Shown here: one piece after another, positions 1 to 7,328 of the stretch | How the letters are laid out: every line of letters starts with the position of its first letter | How positions within the stretch are numbered: the stretch's first letter is position 1 | From: a virus | Strand: one strand, 5' to 3' | DNA: 24,503 bases | Virus record (IMG/VR): IMGVR_UViG_3300021962_000628 | Location: 1 to 24,503 of that record | Program-made: the position numbers and the translations under genes | Notes under the pieces: model-generated | The model's input: only the letters and a program-made list of their open reading frames with translations | Told to the model about the DNA's origin: nothing | Database searches by the model: none

Positions 1-1595
1 TTGACGTGGAACTTGTTGACCGTCTTGAGGATAAACTGAAACTGATTGACTTGTGTTTCACTCGTGCATTTGACGCAAAGGTGAACTTTAATGATATTGC
101 CTATCAGGTAAGAACCTGGGATGCGATTATTTACAACTATCTTCTGAACAAGAACATTGTGATCCCTCAGAAGGAACGCAATAGTAAGAGTGAGAAGTAT
201 GCTGGTGCCTATGTGAAGGAACCGATTCCTGGTTCTTATGAGTGGGTTGTAAACTTTGACCTTAACTCTCTATATCCACACCTCATCATGCAATACAACA
301 TCTCTCCAGAGACTTTGTTGGAACAACGACATCCCAGTGTCACTGTGGATAAGGTTCTGAAGAAAGAACTGACTTTTGAGATGTATAAGGATAATGCTGT
401 GTGTGCCAATGGTGCAATGTATCGCAAAGATGTTCGTGGATTCCTTCCTGAGTTGATGGAAAAGATGTATAACGAACGAGTTATCTTCAAAAAGAAGATG
501 ATTGAAGCGAAGAAAGCCTACGAGAAAACCAAGACTAAGGAATTGGAGAAAGAGATTTCTCGTTGCGATAATATTCAGATGGCTAAAAAGATTGCACTTA
601 ACTCTGCTTATGGTGCCATCGGTAATGAGTATTTCCGTTATTATAAACTTGCAAATGCGGAAGCGATCACTCTTTCTGGACAGGTAGCCATTCAGTGGAT
701 TGAGGAGAAGATGAACTCCTACATGAACAATGTTCTTAAAACTAAAGAGGTTGATTATGTCATTGCTATGGATACTGACTCCATTTATCTTAATATGGGG
801 CCTTTTGTTGACGCTGTATTCAAAGGGAGAGAGAAAACTACTGATGAAGTTGTCAATTTCCTTGATAAGGTGTGTAGTCTGGAACTTGAAAAGTATATTG
901 AGGGTTCTTACCAAGAACTGGCCGACTACTTGAATGCATACGATCAGAAGATGTACATGAAACGCGAGAACATCGCAGAACGTGGCATCTGGACTGGTAA
1001 GAAACGTTATATCCTTCGTGTGTGGGACTCTGAGGGTGTTCGTTATGAGAAACCCAAACTCAAGATGATGGGTATTGAAGCGATCAAAACTTCTACTCCT
1101 GCACCTTGTCGTAAGATGATTAAAGATGCAATTGATCTTATCATGACAAAAGGTGAGGATGATGTGATTGATTTTATTGAGAATGCTCGTAAGGAATTCA
1201 AGAAACTAAAACCAGAAGAGATTGCATTCCCTCGTAGTGTTTCTGAAGTTAATAAGTGGATGTCTCGTACAGAAATGTATAATAAGGGTTGTCCGATTCA
1301 TGTTCGGGGAGCGATTCTATACAACCACTACACCAAAAAATCTGGACTGGATAAAAAGTATCCTGCAATTCAGAGTGGTGAAAAGATCAAGTTCTTATAT
1401 TTGAAAGTTCCGAATCCTATTCAAGAGAATGTCTTTTCATTCATTCAGGACTTCCCGAGGGAACTTGGATATGAACAATATGTTGATTATGATACTCAAT
1501 TTGACAAGTCATTTGTAGAACCAATGAAGATTATTCTTGATTCTATTGGATGGTCTGTGGAAAAAACTATCAGTTTGGAGTCTTTCTTCGGATGA
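1..1595 (+). CDS. 43: DNA polymerase gp43, family B (5'-truncated by window edge)
   Basis: Replicative family B DNA polymerase of the T4 type. The window opens inside the gene. The codon at 3-5 (Asp) followed by VELVDRLEDK matches the Exo III position (YNxxDV) of the 3'-5' exonuclease, so the N-terminal and most exonuclease sequence, roughly 320 residues by comparison with T4, lies upstream. The GTG at 6 is an internal Val codon, not a start. Polymerase motif A (FDLNSLYPH, Asp at 258-260), motif B (KIALNSAYG, about 586-612) and motif C (AMDTDSIYL, DTD at 771-779) are intact, so the palm and fingers should be active. The extreme C terminus, SLESFFG, looks like the sliding-clamp-binding peptide found at this place in T4-type polymerases. 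The stop overlaps the next start (ATGA, 1592-1595). No intron or intein interrupts the visible part. Confidence 0.97.
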   Translation, partial: DVELVDRLEDKLKLIDLCFTRAFDAKVNFNDIAYQVRTWDAIIYNYLLNKNIVIPQKERNSKSEKYAGAYVKEPIPGSYEWVVNFDLNSLYPHLIMQYNISPETLLEQRHPSVTVDKVLKKELTFEMYKDNAVCANGAMYRKDVRGFLPELMEKMYNERVIFKKKMIEAKKAYEKTKTKELEKEISRCDNIQMAKKIALNSAYGAIGNEYFRYYKLANAEAITLSGQVAIQWIEEKMNSYMNNVLKTKEVDYVIAMDTDSIYLNMGPFVDAVFKGREKTTDEVVNFLDKVCSLELEKYIEGSYQELADYLNAYDQKMYMKRENIAERGIWTGKKRYILRVWDSEGVRYEKPKLKMMGIEAIKTSTPAPCRKMIKDAIDLIMTKGEDDVIDFIENARKEFKKLKPEEIAFPRSVSEVNKWMSRTEMYNKGCPIHVRGAILYNHYTKKSGLDKKYPAIQSGEKIKFLYLKVPNPIQENVFSFIQDFPRELGYEQYVDYDTQFDKSFVEPMKIILDSIGWSVEKTISLESFFG

Positions 1596-1753
1596 GTAAA
1601 TATGTTGTCTGTTGGGCTGAGCGCGGAGAACTCTCTCCTTCCCAACATCGTAGATATTTTGATGATGAAATCACTGCAAAATGGTTTGCAAAAGAGATGA
1701 AAAACCTGTATAATTGGGTTATATGCACAGAGTCAAAAAATTTGGAGGAATGA
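1592..1753 (+). CDS. small hypothetical protein, 53 aa
   Basis: Short ORF whose ATG overlaps the gene 43 stop as ATGA, a sign of translational coupling. The product starts MSKYVVCWAERG and contains a run like DDEITAKWFAKEMKNLYNWV, so it is a small acidic/aromatic protein without a membrane segment. An upstream in-frame ATG at 1550 lies inside gene 43 and is less likely than 1592. I do not recognise a family. Its place between 43 and uvsX suggests an early/middle accessory protein, but the sequence shows no function. Confidence 0.72.
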   Translation: MSKYVVCWAERGELSPSQHRRYFDDEITAKWFAKEMKNLYNWVICTESKNLEE

Positions 1754-1918
1754 ATGGATCTGCCTATTAATGATGACGAACTGAATACTATTATTAAGTC
1801 TTTGACTCTTGGTGGAGATACTGCACTGTATCAAAAATTAAAACTTGTGAAGGAACTTCGTGATCAAGATCTTCCTTATAAAAAAATTCTTCGTGAACAA
1901 TATGGGATGGTAGCTTAA
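1754..1918 (+). CDS. small hypothetical protein, 54 aa
   Basis: ORF starting MDLPINDDELNTIIKSL and ending GMVA, directly after the stop of the preceding gene. A strong Shine-Dalgarno GGAGGA at 1744-1749 lies 4 bases upstream of the ATG. The ATG at 1750 is out of frame and stops after six codons. The stop overlaps the uvsX start (TAATG, 1916-1920). The product is a small helical, charged protein with no membrane segment. I do not recognise the family. Codon choice and coupling to both neighbours make it a real gene. Confidence 0.72.
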   Translation: MDLPINDDELNTIIKSLTLGGDTALYQKLKLVKELRDQDLPYKKILREQYGMVA

Positions 1919-2919
1919 TGGATTTTCTTAAAGATATTGTAAAAGAAATTGGTGGTGAGTATACACAACTTGCTGCTGATATTGACGAAACAGAGACTTA
2001 TGTTGACACAGGTTCGTACATTTTTAACGCACTGGTTTCAGGTAGCATATTTGGTGGTGTATCTGGGAATAAGATTACTGCTATTGCTGGAGAGTCTTCT
2101 ACTGGAAAGACTTTCTTCTCTCTCGCTGTGGTCAAGAATTTTCTTGATTCCAATCCTGATGGTTACTGCCTCTATTTTGACACTGAGGCTGCTATTAACA
2201 AGTCACTTCTAGAGTCTCGTGGCATTGATCTGACTCGTTTGGTAGTCGTCAATGTTGTCACCATTGAAGATTTTCGTGGTAAAGCGTTAAAGGCTGTTGA
2301 CCTATACTTAAAAAAACCTTTAGAAGAACGCAAACCCTGCATGTTTGTGTTAGACTCTCTAGGTATGCTTTCCACTGAGAAGGAAATTACTGACGCACTC
2401 AACGACAAACAAGTTCGTGACATGACCAAATCTCAACTGGTCAAAGGTGCATTCCGTATGATCACTCTCAAGTTGGGTCAAGCGAACATCCCTATGATCG
2501 TTACCAATCACACTTATGATGTCATCGGAGCTTATGTACCAACTAAAGAAATGGGAGGAGGTAGTGGACTCAAGTACGCTGCTTCTACAATCATTCATCT
2601 CTCAAAGAAAAAAGAGAAGGATGGAACAGAAATCGTCGGAAACATTATCAAAGCTAAGACTGCTAAATCTCGTTTAAGTAAGGAGAATAAAGATGTGGAA
2701 GTACGCCTTTATTACGACGAGCGTGGCCTTGATCGTTATTATGGTCTTCTTGAACTCGGTGAGATTGGCGGTCTATGGAAAAATGTGGCTGGTAGATATG
2801 AAATTGATGGAAAGAAAATCTACGGAAAACAAATCCTCGCAAATCCAGAGGAATATTTCACTCCAGAAGTAATGCAGGCCTTAGATGAGATTGCACAGAA
2901 AGAGTTTTGTTATGGATGA
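1918..2919 (+). CDS. uvsX: UvsX, RecA-like recombinase
   Basis: T4-type RecA homologue of 333 residues that forms the presynaptic filament on single-stranded DNA for recombination-dependent replication and repair. Walker A is GESSTGKT at residues 58-65 and Walker B is the hydrophobic run MFVLDSLG near residue 145. The NIPMIVTNHTYD segment and the GGGSGLKYAAS loop match the ssDNA-contacting loop region of the family. Length is a little shorter than T4 UvsX (about 390 residues). The start overlaps the preceding stop as TAATG, and its 3' end overlaps the next ORF by 8 bases. It lies in a replication/recombination cluster with 43 and 41. Confidence 0.96.
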   Translation: MDFLKDIVKEIGGEYTQLAADIDETETYVDTGSYIFNALVSGSIFGGVSGNKITAIAGESSTGKTFFSLAVVKNFLDSNPDGYCLYFDTEAAINKSLLESRGIDLTRLVVVNVVTIEDFRGKALKAVDLYLKKPLEERKPCMFVLDSLGMLSTEKEITDALNDKQVRDMTKSQLVKGAFRMITLKLGQANIPMIVTNHTYDVIGAYVPTKEMGGGSGLKYAASTIIHLSKKKEKDGTEIVGNIIKAKTAKSRLSKENKDVEVRLYYDERGLDRYYGLLELGEIGGLWKNVAGRYEIDGKKIYGKQILANPEEYFTPEVMQALDEIAQKEFCYG

Positions 2920-3451
2920 TTTCATCAAGGTCTATGAAAATGTCCTTGATGAAAAAACATGTGAGATTTTGATTCACATGTTTGATGTTAGTGGGTACAA
3001 AGAAATTGTTAATAACAAAGGTACTCCTAACTTCACACAACTGAATATCAATCAGAAACACCCAGAGAGTGTTCAACAACTTTCTCTGGTTACAAAAAAC
3101 ATATTAGATCTTTACAAAAAAGAGTTTTCGGATTACACTAGATGGTATCCGCAGAGACTTTTCTTGGAAGAGTTTCGTATCAAGAAATATCATTCCAGAA
3201 GTCATGATCGTTTTGACATTCATGTTGATGTTGAAGATCACCCATCTGCAAGAAGGTATCTAGCTTTCTTGTATTATCTGAATGATGATTTCACTGGTGG
3301 AGAGACTGAGTTTCCTCATCACAATAAAAAGATTGTCCCTAAGAGAGGGTCAGTCATGGTGTTTCCTCCAACTTGGCAGTATCCTCATGCGGGATTGCGA
3401 GTTCACAAAGGAGTTAAGTATATTATGTCCACTTATTGTCACTACTACTAA
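2912..3451 (+). CDS. 2-oxoglutarate/Fe(II)-dependent oxygenase (prolyl-4-hydroxylase-like)
   Basis: Protein of 179 residues with the double-stranded beta-helix motifs of 2OG/Fe(II) dioxygenases: iron ligands H104-x-D106 (IHVDVEDH) and H159 (QYPHAGLRVHKG), and K169 ten residues after the distal His to bind 2-oxoglutarate. The stretch YYLNDDFTGGETEFP is typical of the P4H-like group. The substrate cannot be read from sequence. Such enzymes are common in marine T4-like phages. The start chosen is ATG 2912, overlapping the uvsX stop by 8 bases; an in-frame start at 2885 lies deeper in uvsX and adds nine residues before the conserved MDDFIKVYEN start. The stop overlaps the gene 41 ATG (TAATG). Confidence 0.92.
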   Translation: MDDFIKVYENVLDEKTCEILIHMFDVSGYKEIVNNKGTPNFTQLNINQKHPESVQQLSLVTKNILDLYKKEFSDYTRWYPQRLFLEEFRIKKYHSRSHDRFDIHVDVEDHPSARRYLAFLYYLNDDFTGGETEFPHHNKKIVPKRGSVMVFPPTWQYPHAGLRVHKGVKYIMSTYCHYY

Positions 3452-4833
3452 TGGAAAGGGTTGAAACTACTATTCTCAGGAGTCTCGCATTTAATGAAGA
3501 ATATTCCAGAAAGGTTCTGCCTTTTATCCGAACCGAATACTTTACAGACTATAGTGAGAGAGTAGTTTTTGAGGAGATCTGTAAGTTTATCTTCAATTAT
3601 AACAAACTTCCTACACAGGAGATTCTCCGTGTGGAAGTGGATACTCGTACAGATCTGAATGAGAACTCTTACAAAGAAGTAACTGAATATGTTGCTCAAC
3701 TAGATGATTCTCGTCTAGATACTCAATGGTTGATTGATACCACTGAAAAGTGGTGTCGTGATAAAGCCATTTACCTTGCATTGATGGAGTCCATCTCTAT
3801 CGTTGATGGTAAAGACTCTAAGAAGACTAAGGATGCGATTCCATCTATTCTTTCGGATGCACTCGCAGTTAGTTTTGATAGTAATGTAGGACACGATTAC
3901 CTCCATGACTACGAAGAACGATTCAACTTCTACCATCAGGTTGAGGACAAAATTCCTTTTGACTTGGAATTCTTCAACAAGGTTACAAAGGGCGGACTTC
4001 CTAATAAAACTCTCAACATTGCTCTTGCAGGCACTGGTGTTGGTAAGTCTCTATTCATGTGTCATGTTGCTGCTGCTTGCTTACTCCAAGGTAAGAATGT
4101 TTTGTACATTACGATGGAGATGGCTGAAGAAAGAATTGCGGAACGCATTGACGCAAATCTTCTGAATGTAAATATCCAAGAGATTCAAAATCTTCCTAAA
4201 CAGATGTTTGAGTCCAAGGTTACTAAACTTGCTGCAAAAACCCAAGGAACTCTTATAATTAAAGAGTATCCCACTGCGAGTGCTCATAGTGGACACTTTA
4301 AGTCACTTCTTAATGAACTTGCACTTAAGAAGTCATTTAAGCCTGATATTATTTTCATTGATTATCTTAATATATGTGCTTCCTCTCGGTATCGCGGAAA
4401 CCTTTCTGTCAATTCATATTCTTATATTAAAGCGATTGCAGAAGAACTTCGGGGGTTGGCTGTTGAGTCCAATGTCCCTATCGTATCAGCCACCCAGACT
4501 ACTCGATCTGGTTATGGTAGCTCTGATGTTGACCTCACTGATACTAGTGAATCCTTTGGTCTTCCTGCTACTGCTGATCTTATGTTTGCCCTTATTTCTA
4601 CAGAAGAACTTGAAGGACTTGGACAAATTATGGTAAAACAACTGAAGAATCGTTATAATGATCCTACAGTAAACAAGAGGTTTGTTCTTGGGATTGATCG
4701 TGCAAAGATGCGTTTGTATGATTGCGAACAATCTGCTCAGGGTGACATCCTTGACAGTGGACAGGATGAGGAGTATACTTATGAAGAAAAGAAAACCGGC
4801 CCTAAAAAATCATTTGAAGGATTTAAATTCTAG
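3451..4833 (+). CDS. 41: Replicative DNA helicase gp41 (DnaB/T4 family)
   Basis: Hexameric 5'-3' replicative helicase of 460 residues that unwinds the fork and works with primase gp61. Walker A is GTGVGKS at residues 194-200, with VLYITMEMAEERIAERID following as in gp41/DnaB. Walker B is IIFIDYLN with D304. An N-terminal helical domain fills residues 1-150. The start ATG 3451 overlaps the oxygenase stop; an in-frame ATG at 3436 lies inside the oxygenase gene. The C-terminal tail is acidic/basic and ends KKSFEGFKF. The last 63 bases (4771-4833) recur at 6668-6724 before mazG, and a sigma70-like promoter (4751-4779) is encoded inside the tail. The gene is complete. Confidence 0.96.
   Translation: MERVETTILRSLAFNEEYSRKVLPFIRTEYFTDYSERVVFEEICKFIFNYNKLPTQEILRVEVDTRTDLNENSYKEVTEYVAQLDDSRLDTQWLIDTTEKWCRDKAIYLALMESISIVDGKDSKKTKDAIPSILSDALAVSFDSNVGHDYLHDYEERFNFYHQVEDKIPFDLEFFNKVTKGGLPNKTLNIALAGTGVGKSLFMCHVAAACLLQGKNVLYITMEMAEERIAERIDANLLNVNIQEIQNLPKQMFESKVTKLAAKTQGTLIIKEYPTASAHSGHFKSLLNELALKKSFKPDIIFIDYLNICASSRYRGNLSVNSYSYIKAIAEELRGLAVESNVPIVSATQTTRSGYGSSDVDLTDTSESFGLPATADLMFALISTEELEGLGQIMVKQLKNRYNDPTVNKRFVLGIDRAKMRLYDCEQSAQGDILDSGQDEEYTYEEKKTGPKKSFEGFKF
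4751..4779 (+). promoter_or_regulatory. Sigma70-like promoter inside the 3' end of gene 41
   Basis: TTGACA at 4751-4756, a 17-base spacer, then TATACT at 4774-4779 preceded by GAG. This is close to the bacterial sigma70 consensus at ideal spacing. It lies in the coding sequence of the gp41 C-terminal tail and would start transcription near 4786, giving the radical SAM gene (ATG 4843) its own early-type promoter. A similar element precedes mazG (6648-6676) and gp61 (17322-17350). Confidence 0.68.
4771..4833 (+). repeat. Direct repeat, copy 1: gene 41 3' tail
   Basis: Copy 1 of a direct repeat whose copy 2 is 6668-6724. Aligned in codons, 50 of 57 bases agree, and copy 1 has two extra codons (ACC GGC). 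Of five coding differences, four are synonymous and one is Glu/Asp; the stop codons differ (TAG against TGA). Both copies include the -10 hexamer TATACT and the SFEGFKF codons. Confidence 0.9.
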
Positions 4834-4842
4834 AGTTTGGTT

Positions 4843-6651
4843 ATGAAAAATATTTACATGTTTCAACCTCAATATTCTGTTGAAGTTAGAAATGAGGATA
4901 ACTATTGGTTGCCATATAGTGTGGGGTGTTTATGGTCTTATTGTTCTCAATTTGAAGACATTACTCAAAACTTCAGGTTAGAAGATTTGATCTTTAGAAG
5001 AGAAAATCCTAAAAATATACTTGATCGATTGAAAGATCCTGCAGTATGTGTGTTTAGTTGCTACGTATGGAATGAAAAATATAATTTACATGTTGCAAAA
5101 TTAATTAAAGAAAAATATCCAAATTGCATAATTGAATTTGGTGGACCTCAAGCAACAGAAAAACTTTTACAATATAATTTTATTGATTGTATAATTGTTT
5201 CCGAAGGTGAAATTAATTTTTTAAACTTTTTGAGATCAATAATTACTGGAAATGAAATAAAAAAGATATATGAAAAGGAGAGAATATATAATTTAGATTT
5301 TCCTAGTCCATATACAACTGGAGTTTTTGATAAAATAATTGAAAATAATCCTGATGTTCTTTGGTCTATGACTATAGAGACAAACAGGGGATGTCCACAT
5401 AAATGCACATTCTGCGATTGGGGAACTTTAACTTACACTAAAGTACGTCACTTTGACCTTAAAAGAGTTGAGGATGATATTGATTGGGCTACAAAAAATA
5501 ATGTTGCGTTTATTTTTAATGCCGATGCAAATTTCGGCATGTTTAAAGATAGAGATTTAGAAATTGCTAAATTGTTTAGAACTGCTGCTAATAAAAGTCA
5601 AAAATTAGAGGCAGTGAGCATACAATACTCTAAAAATTCTACTGAAGTTATTTTTGAAATAGCAAAAATTCTTGGTGATATAAGTCGTGGAGTAACTTTA
5701 AGTGTTCAAAGTATGAATGAACCAACACTTAAAGCAATTAAAAGAAAAAATATGAGTATCAATAAGATCTCTGAACAAATTGAAAAAAGTAAAAAATATG
5801 GTGTAAAAACTTATACTGAACTAATTCTTGGTCTCCCTGACGAAACTTTAGATAGTTGGAAAGATGGATTTTCCAAAATACTAGAATGTGGTCAGCATGA
5901 ATCAATTGATGTTTGGTTTTGCCAAATGTTTGGAGATACTGAATTGAATAGTATATCATCTAGAGAAATTTTTGGAATTAAAACTATTAAAGCTGAAAAT
6001 TTTCTTACTTTTAGTAATGATAAAGATTATGATGGTGTAAGTGAAATAGTGGAGTTAGTTTCTGAAACTAACACAATGACAAGTGATGAACTTGTTGAAG
6101 CTTATATGTATAGTTGGATGATAATACAATTTCATATTTCTGGATATTCTCAGTTAATTTCAAAATATTTTAATAATATTTTGAAAATATCTTATAGAGT
6201 ATTTTATGACAATCTATTTGAATATATTAAAAATAATTCTGGATCGTTAGGTAATCATTATAGAGATACTTACAACTTAGTAAACAATTATGTAAAGAAT
6301 GGAAAGATATCCAATAAAACAAAACACGGACACAATCTTCATTTACATTCTGGAAGTTCCGCTTTTCTTTTTAATAATAAGGAATATGTTTTTGAGGAAA
6401 TACAAAAATGTTCTGAAGTGTTGCATTCTATAGACATTAATATAATAGATATTCAAAAATCATTTATCTTTGATGAGAATAAAAATTATCCTTTTATAAT
6501 TCAGTCCAACTACAATTTAGATACTTGGGAATCGAAACCATATACTTATATTGTTGATACTAAATTTAAATCATACGATAAAAATAATCCTCATGAAAAT
6601 TTTGTTTTACGCCGTAAGGGAGTATTAAAAAATATTTTTAAAGTAACTTGA
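4843..6651 (+). CDS. B12-binding-type radical SAM protein
   Basis: Protein of 602 residues. The N-terminal ~160 residues look like a cobalamin-binding Rossmann domain of the radical SAM partner type: VFSCYVWN at 70-77, FGGPQAT near 99-105 and IIVSEGE at 117-123, but no DxHxxG motif. The radical SAM cluster ligands are C184, C188 and C191 (CPHKCTFCDWG). NADANFG and ELILGLPDETLDSW follow, as in this superfamily. It presumably reductively cleaves SAM for a methylation, cyclisation or rearrangement; the substrate is unknown. The start chosen is ATG 4843, with a TTG at 4837 as alternative. Base composition is much more AT-rich than its neighbours: 12 of 60 bases are G/C at 6421-6480 and 17 of 60 at 5101-5160, against 30 of 60 at 4021-4080 in gene 41. 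It sits between two copies of the gene 41 tail, which points to recent acquisition. Confidence 0.88.
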   Translation: MKNIYMFQPQYSVEVRNEDNYWLPYSVGCLWSYCSQFEDITQNFRLEDLIFRRENPKNILDRLKDPAVCVFSCYVWNEKYNLHVAKLIKEKYPNCIIEFGGPQATEKLLQYNFIDCIIVSEGEINFLNFLRSIITGNEIKKIYEKERIYNLDFPSPYTTGVFDKIIENNPDVLWSMTIETNRGCPHKCTFCDWGTLTYTKVRHFDLKRVEDDIDWATKNNVAFIFNADANFGMFKDRDLEIAKLFRTAANKSQKLEAVSIQYSKNSTEVIFEIAKILGDISRGVTLSVQSMNEPTLKAIKRKNMSINKISEQIEKSKKYGVKTYTELILGLPDETLDSWKDGFSKILECGQHESIDVWFCQMFGDTELNSISSREIFGIKTIKAENFLTFSNDKDYDGVSEIVELVSETNTMTSDELVEAYMYSWMIIQFHISGYSQLISKYFNNILKISYRVFYDNLFEYIKNNSGSLGNHYRDTYNLVNNYVKNGKISNKTKHGHNLHLHSGSSAFLFNNKEYVFEEIQKCSEVLHSIDINIIDIQKSFIFDENKNYPFIIQSNYNLDTWESKPYTYIVDTKFKSYDKNNPHENFVLRRKGVLKNIFKVT

Positions 6652-6676
6652 CTTTTCTTTTTATAAAGAGTATACT
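6648..6676 (+). promoter_or_regulatory. Sigma70-like promoter upstream of mazG, overlapping the radical SAM stop
   Basis: TTGACT at 6648-6653, a 17-base spacer, and TATACT at 6671-6676 preceded by GAG. The -35 spans the stop codon of the radical SAM gene (TGA 6649-6651), while the -10 lies in the leftover copy of the gene 41 tail. Transcription would start near 6683 and read mazG. Its geometry is identical to the promoter in the true gene 41 tail. Confidence 0.65.
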
Positions 6677-6724
6677 TACGAAGACAAGAAACCTAAAAAG
6701 TCGTTTGAAGGATTTAAATTTTGA
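6665..6724 (+). pseudogene. Vestigial gene 41 C-terminal tail (repeat copy 2)
   Basis: In frame from 6665 the bases read KEYTYEDKKPKKSFEGFKF then TGA, nearly the same as the real gp41 ending (EEYTYEEKKTGPKKSFEGFKF). Nothing upstream can translate it as part of gp41, because the radical SAM stop and a T-rich spacer precede it. Its TGA overlaps the mazG ATG (TGATG, 6722-6726), the same kind of junction seen elsewhere in this cluster. It therefore looks like the original 41/mazG junction left behind after the radical SAM gene was inserted. It still carries the mazG promoter -10 and a GAAGGA ribosome-binding region at 6707-6712. Confidence 0.85.
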
Positions 6725-7146
6725 TGACTGAAACTATGACTAAATCTGTTGATTTTAAAAAATATACTCAATTCGTTGATGCAGTAACTTCCGAAGCATC
6801 TACTGATTTTCTTGCACTTTCCGATCGACTTGTTCAACTGGATGAGAAAGGTGCAAATATTGAGCGTCTTCTAACCGCTGGTGTGGGTATCAATGCAGAA
6901 GGTGGTGAGTTCCTTGAGATCATTAAGAAAATGATCTTCCAAGGTAAACCATGGAATGCTGATAATAAAGAACATCTTCTAATCGAACTCGGTGACATTA
7001 TGTGGTATGTTGCACAAGCTTGCATGGCACTTGAAGTTACTATTGATGAAGTAGTTGCTCGTAATGTGACTAAACTTGAGAAGCGTTATCCTGGTGGTTC
7101 TTTTGATGTTTACTATTCCGAAAATCGGGCGGAAGGTGATCTGTGA
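6724..7146 (+). CDS. mazG: MazG-like nucleotide pyrophosphohydrolase
   Basis: Protein of 140 residues with the metal-binding arrangement of MazG-type all-alpha NTP pyrophosphohydrolases: E59-x-x-E62 (and E65) in INAEGGEFLE, and E88-x-x-D91 in IELGDIMWYVAQ. The family hydrolyses (d)NTPs to monophosphates; in cyanophages it has been discussed in relation to (p)ppGpp or to recycling of host nucleotides. The ATG at 6724 overlaps the TGA of the vestigial gene 41 tail; the upstream TTG at 6721 is not needed. The probable Shine-Dalgarno GAAGGA at 6707-6712 is provided by that vestige. The GTG of the next gene overlaps the stop. Confidence 0.9.
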   Translation: MTETMTKSVDFKKYTQFVDAVTSEASTDFLALSDRLVQLDEKGANIERLLTAGVGINAEGGEFLEIIKKMIFQGKPWNADNKEHLLIELGDIMWYVAQACMALEVTIDEVVARNVTKLEKRYPGGSFDVYYSENRAEGDL

Positions 7147-7322
7147 AGAAAAAAGTAGTTCTTGAAATGACATTTGAAGAATCAAGTGAAGTTCTTATGG
7201 CTTTGATTGAGTCTCAAAAGGGTTATGCAGAAGGCCCTACAGAACCAAAACGAATCTCTAATATTCGTGAAGTTCTGTTGAATCTTGATGAAGCAATGGA
7301 AACTTATATTTCCAACAAATAA
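7143..7322 (+). CDS. small hypothetical protein, 59 aa
   Basis: The GTG start at 7143 overlaps the mazG stop (GTGA), with GGAAGG a few bases upstream as ribosome-binding site. The product starts MKKKVVLEMTFEESSEV and contains KRISNIREVLLNLDEAME; it is a small, probably helical soluble protein. ATG 7167 is a possible shorter start. I do not recognise a family. It is the last gene of the early/middle block before the terminator at 7329. Confidence 0.7.
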   Translation: MKKKVVLEMTFEESSEVLMALIESQKGYAEGPTEPKRISNIREVLLNLDEAMETYISNK

Positions 7323-7328
7323 TTTAAC

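Noticed and set aside
236-914. Antisense ORFs across gene 43 and similar ones elsewhere on the - strand
   Set aside because: They mirror strongly coding + strand genes, have composition of reverse-complemented codons and show no ribosome-binding sites or recognisable domains.
2003-2031. TTGACA inside uvsX, and another at 1501, as promoters
   Set aside because: Neither has a TATAAT-like hexamer 16-18 bases downstream.
2885-2911. Upstream in-frame start for the 2OG-oxygenase
   Set aside because: It lies deeper inside uvsX; ATG 2912 gives the usual few-base overlap and a natural MDDFIKVYEN start.
4837-4842. TTG start for the radical SAM protein
   Set aside because: The ATG at 4843 is closer to the conserved start and only two residues shorter; TTG starts are rare in this cluster.
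4843-6651. Radical SAM insert as a homing endonuclease or intron
   Set aside because: No LAGLIDADG, GIY-YIG, HNH or similar motif and no intron structure; the CxxxCxxC radical SAM motif is clear. The flanking repeat fits recombination of a cassette instead.
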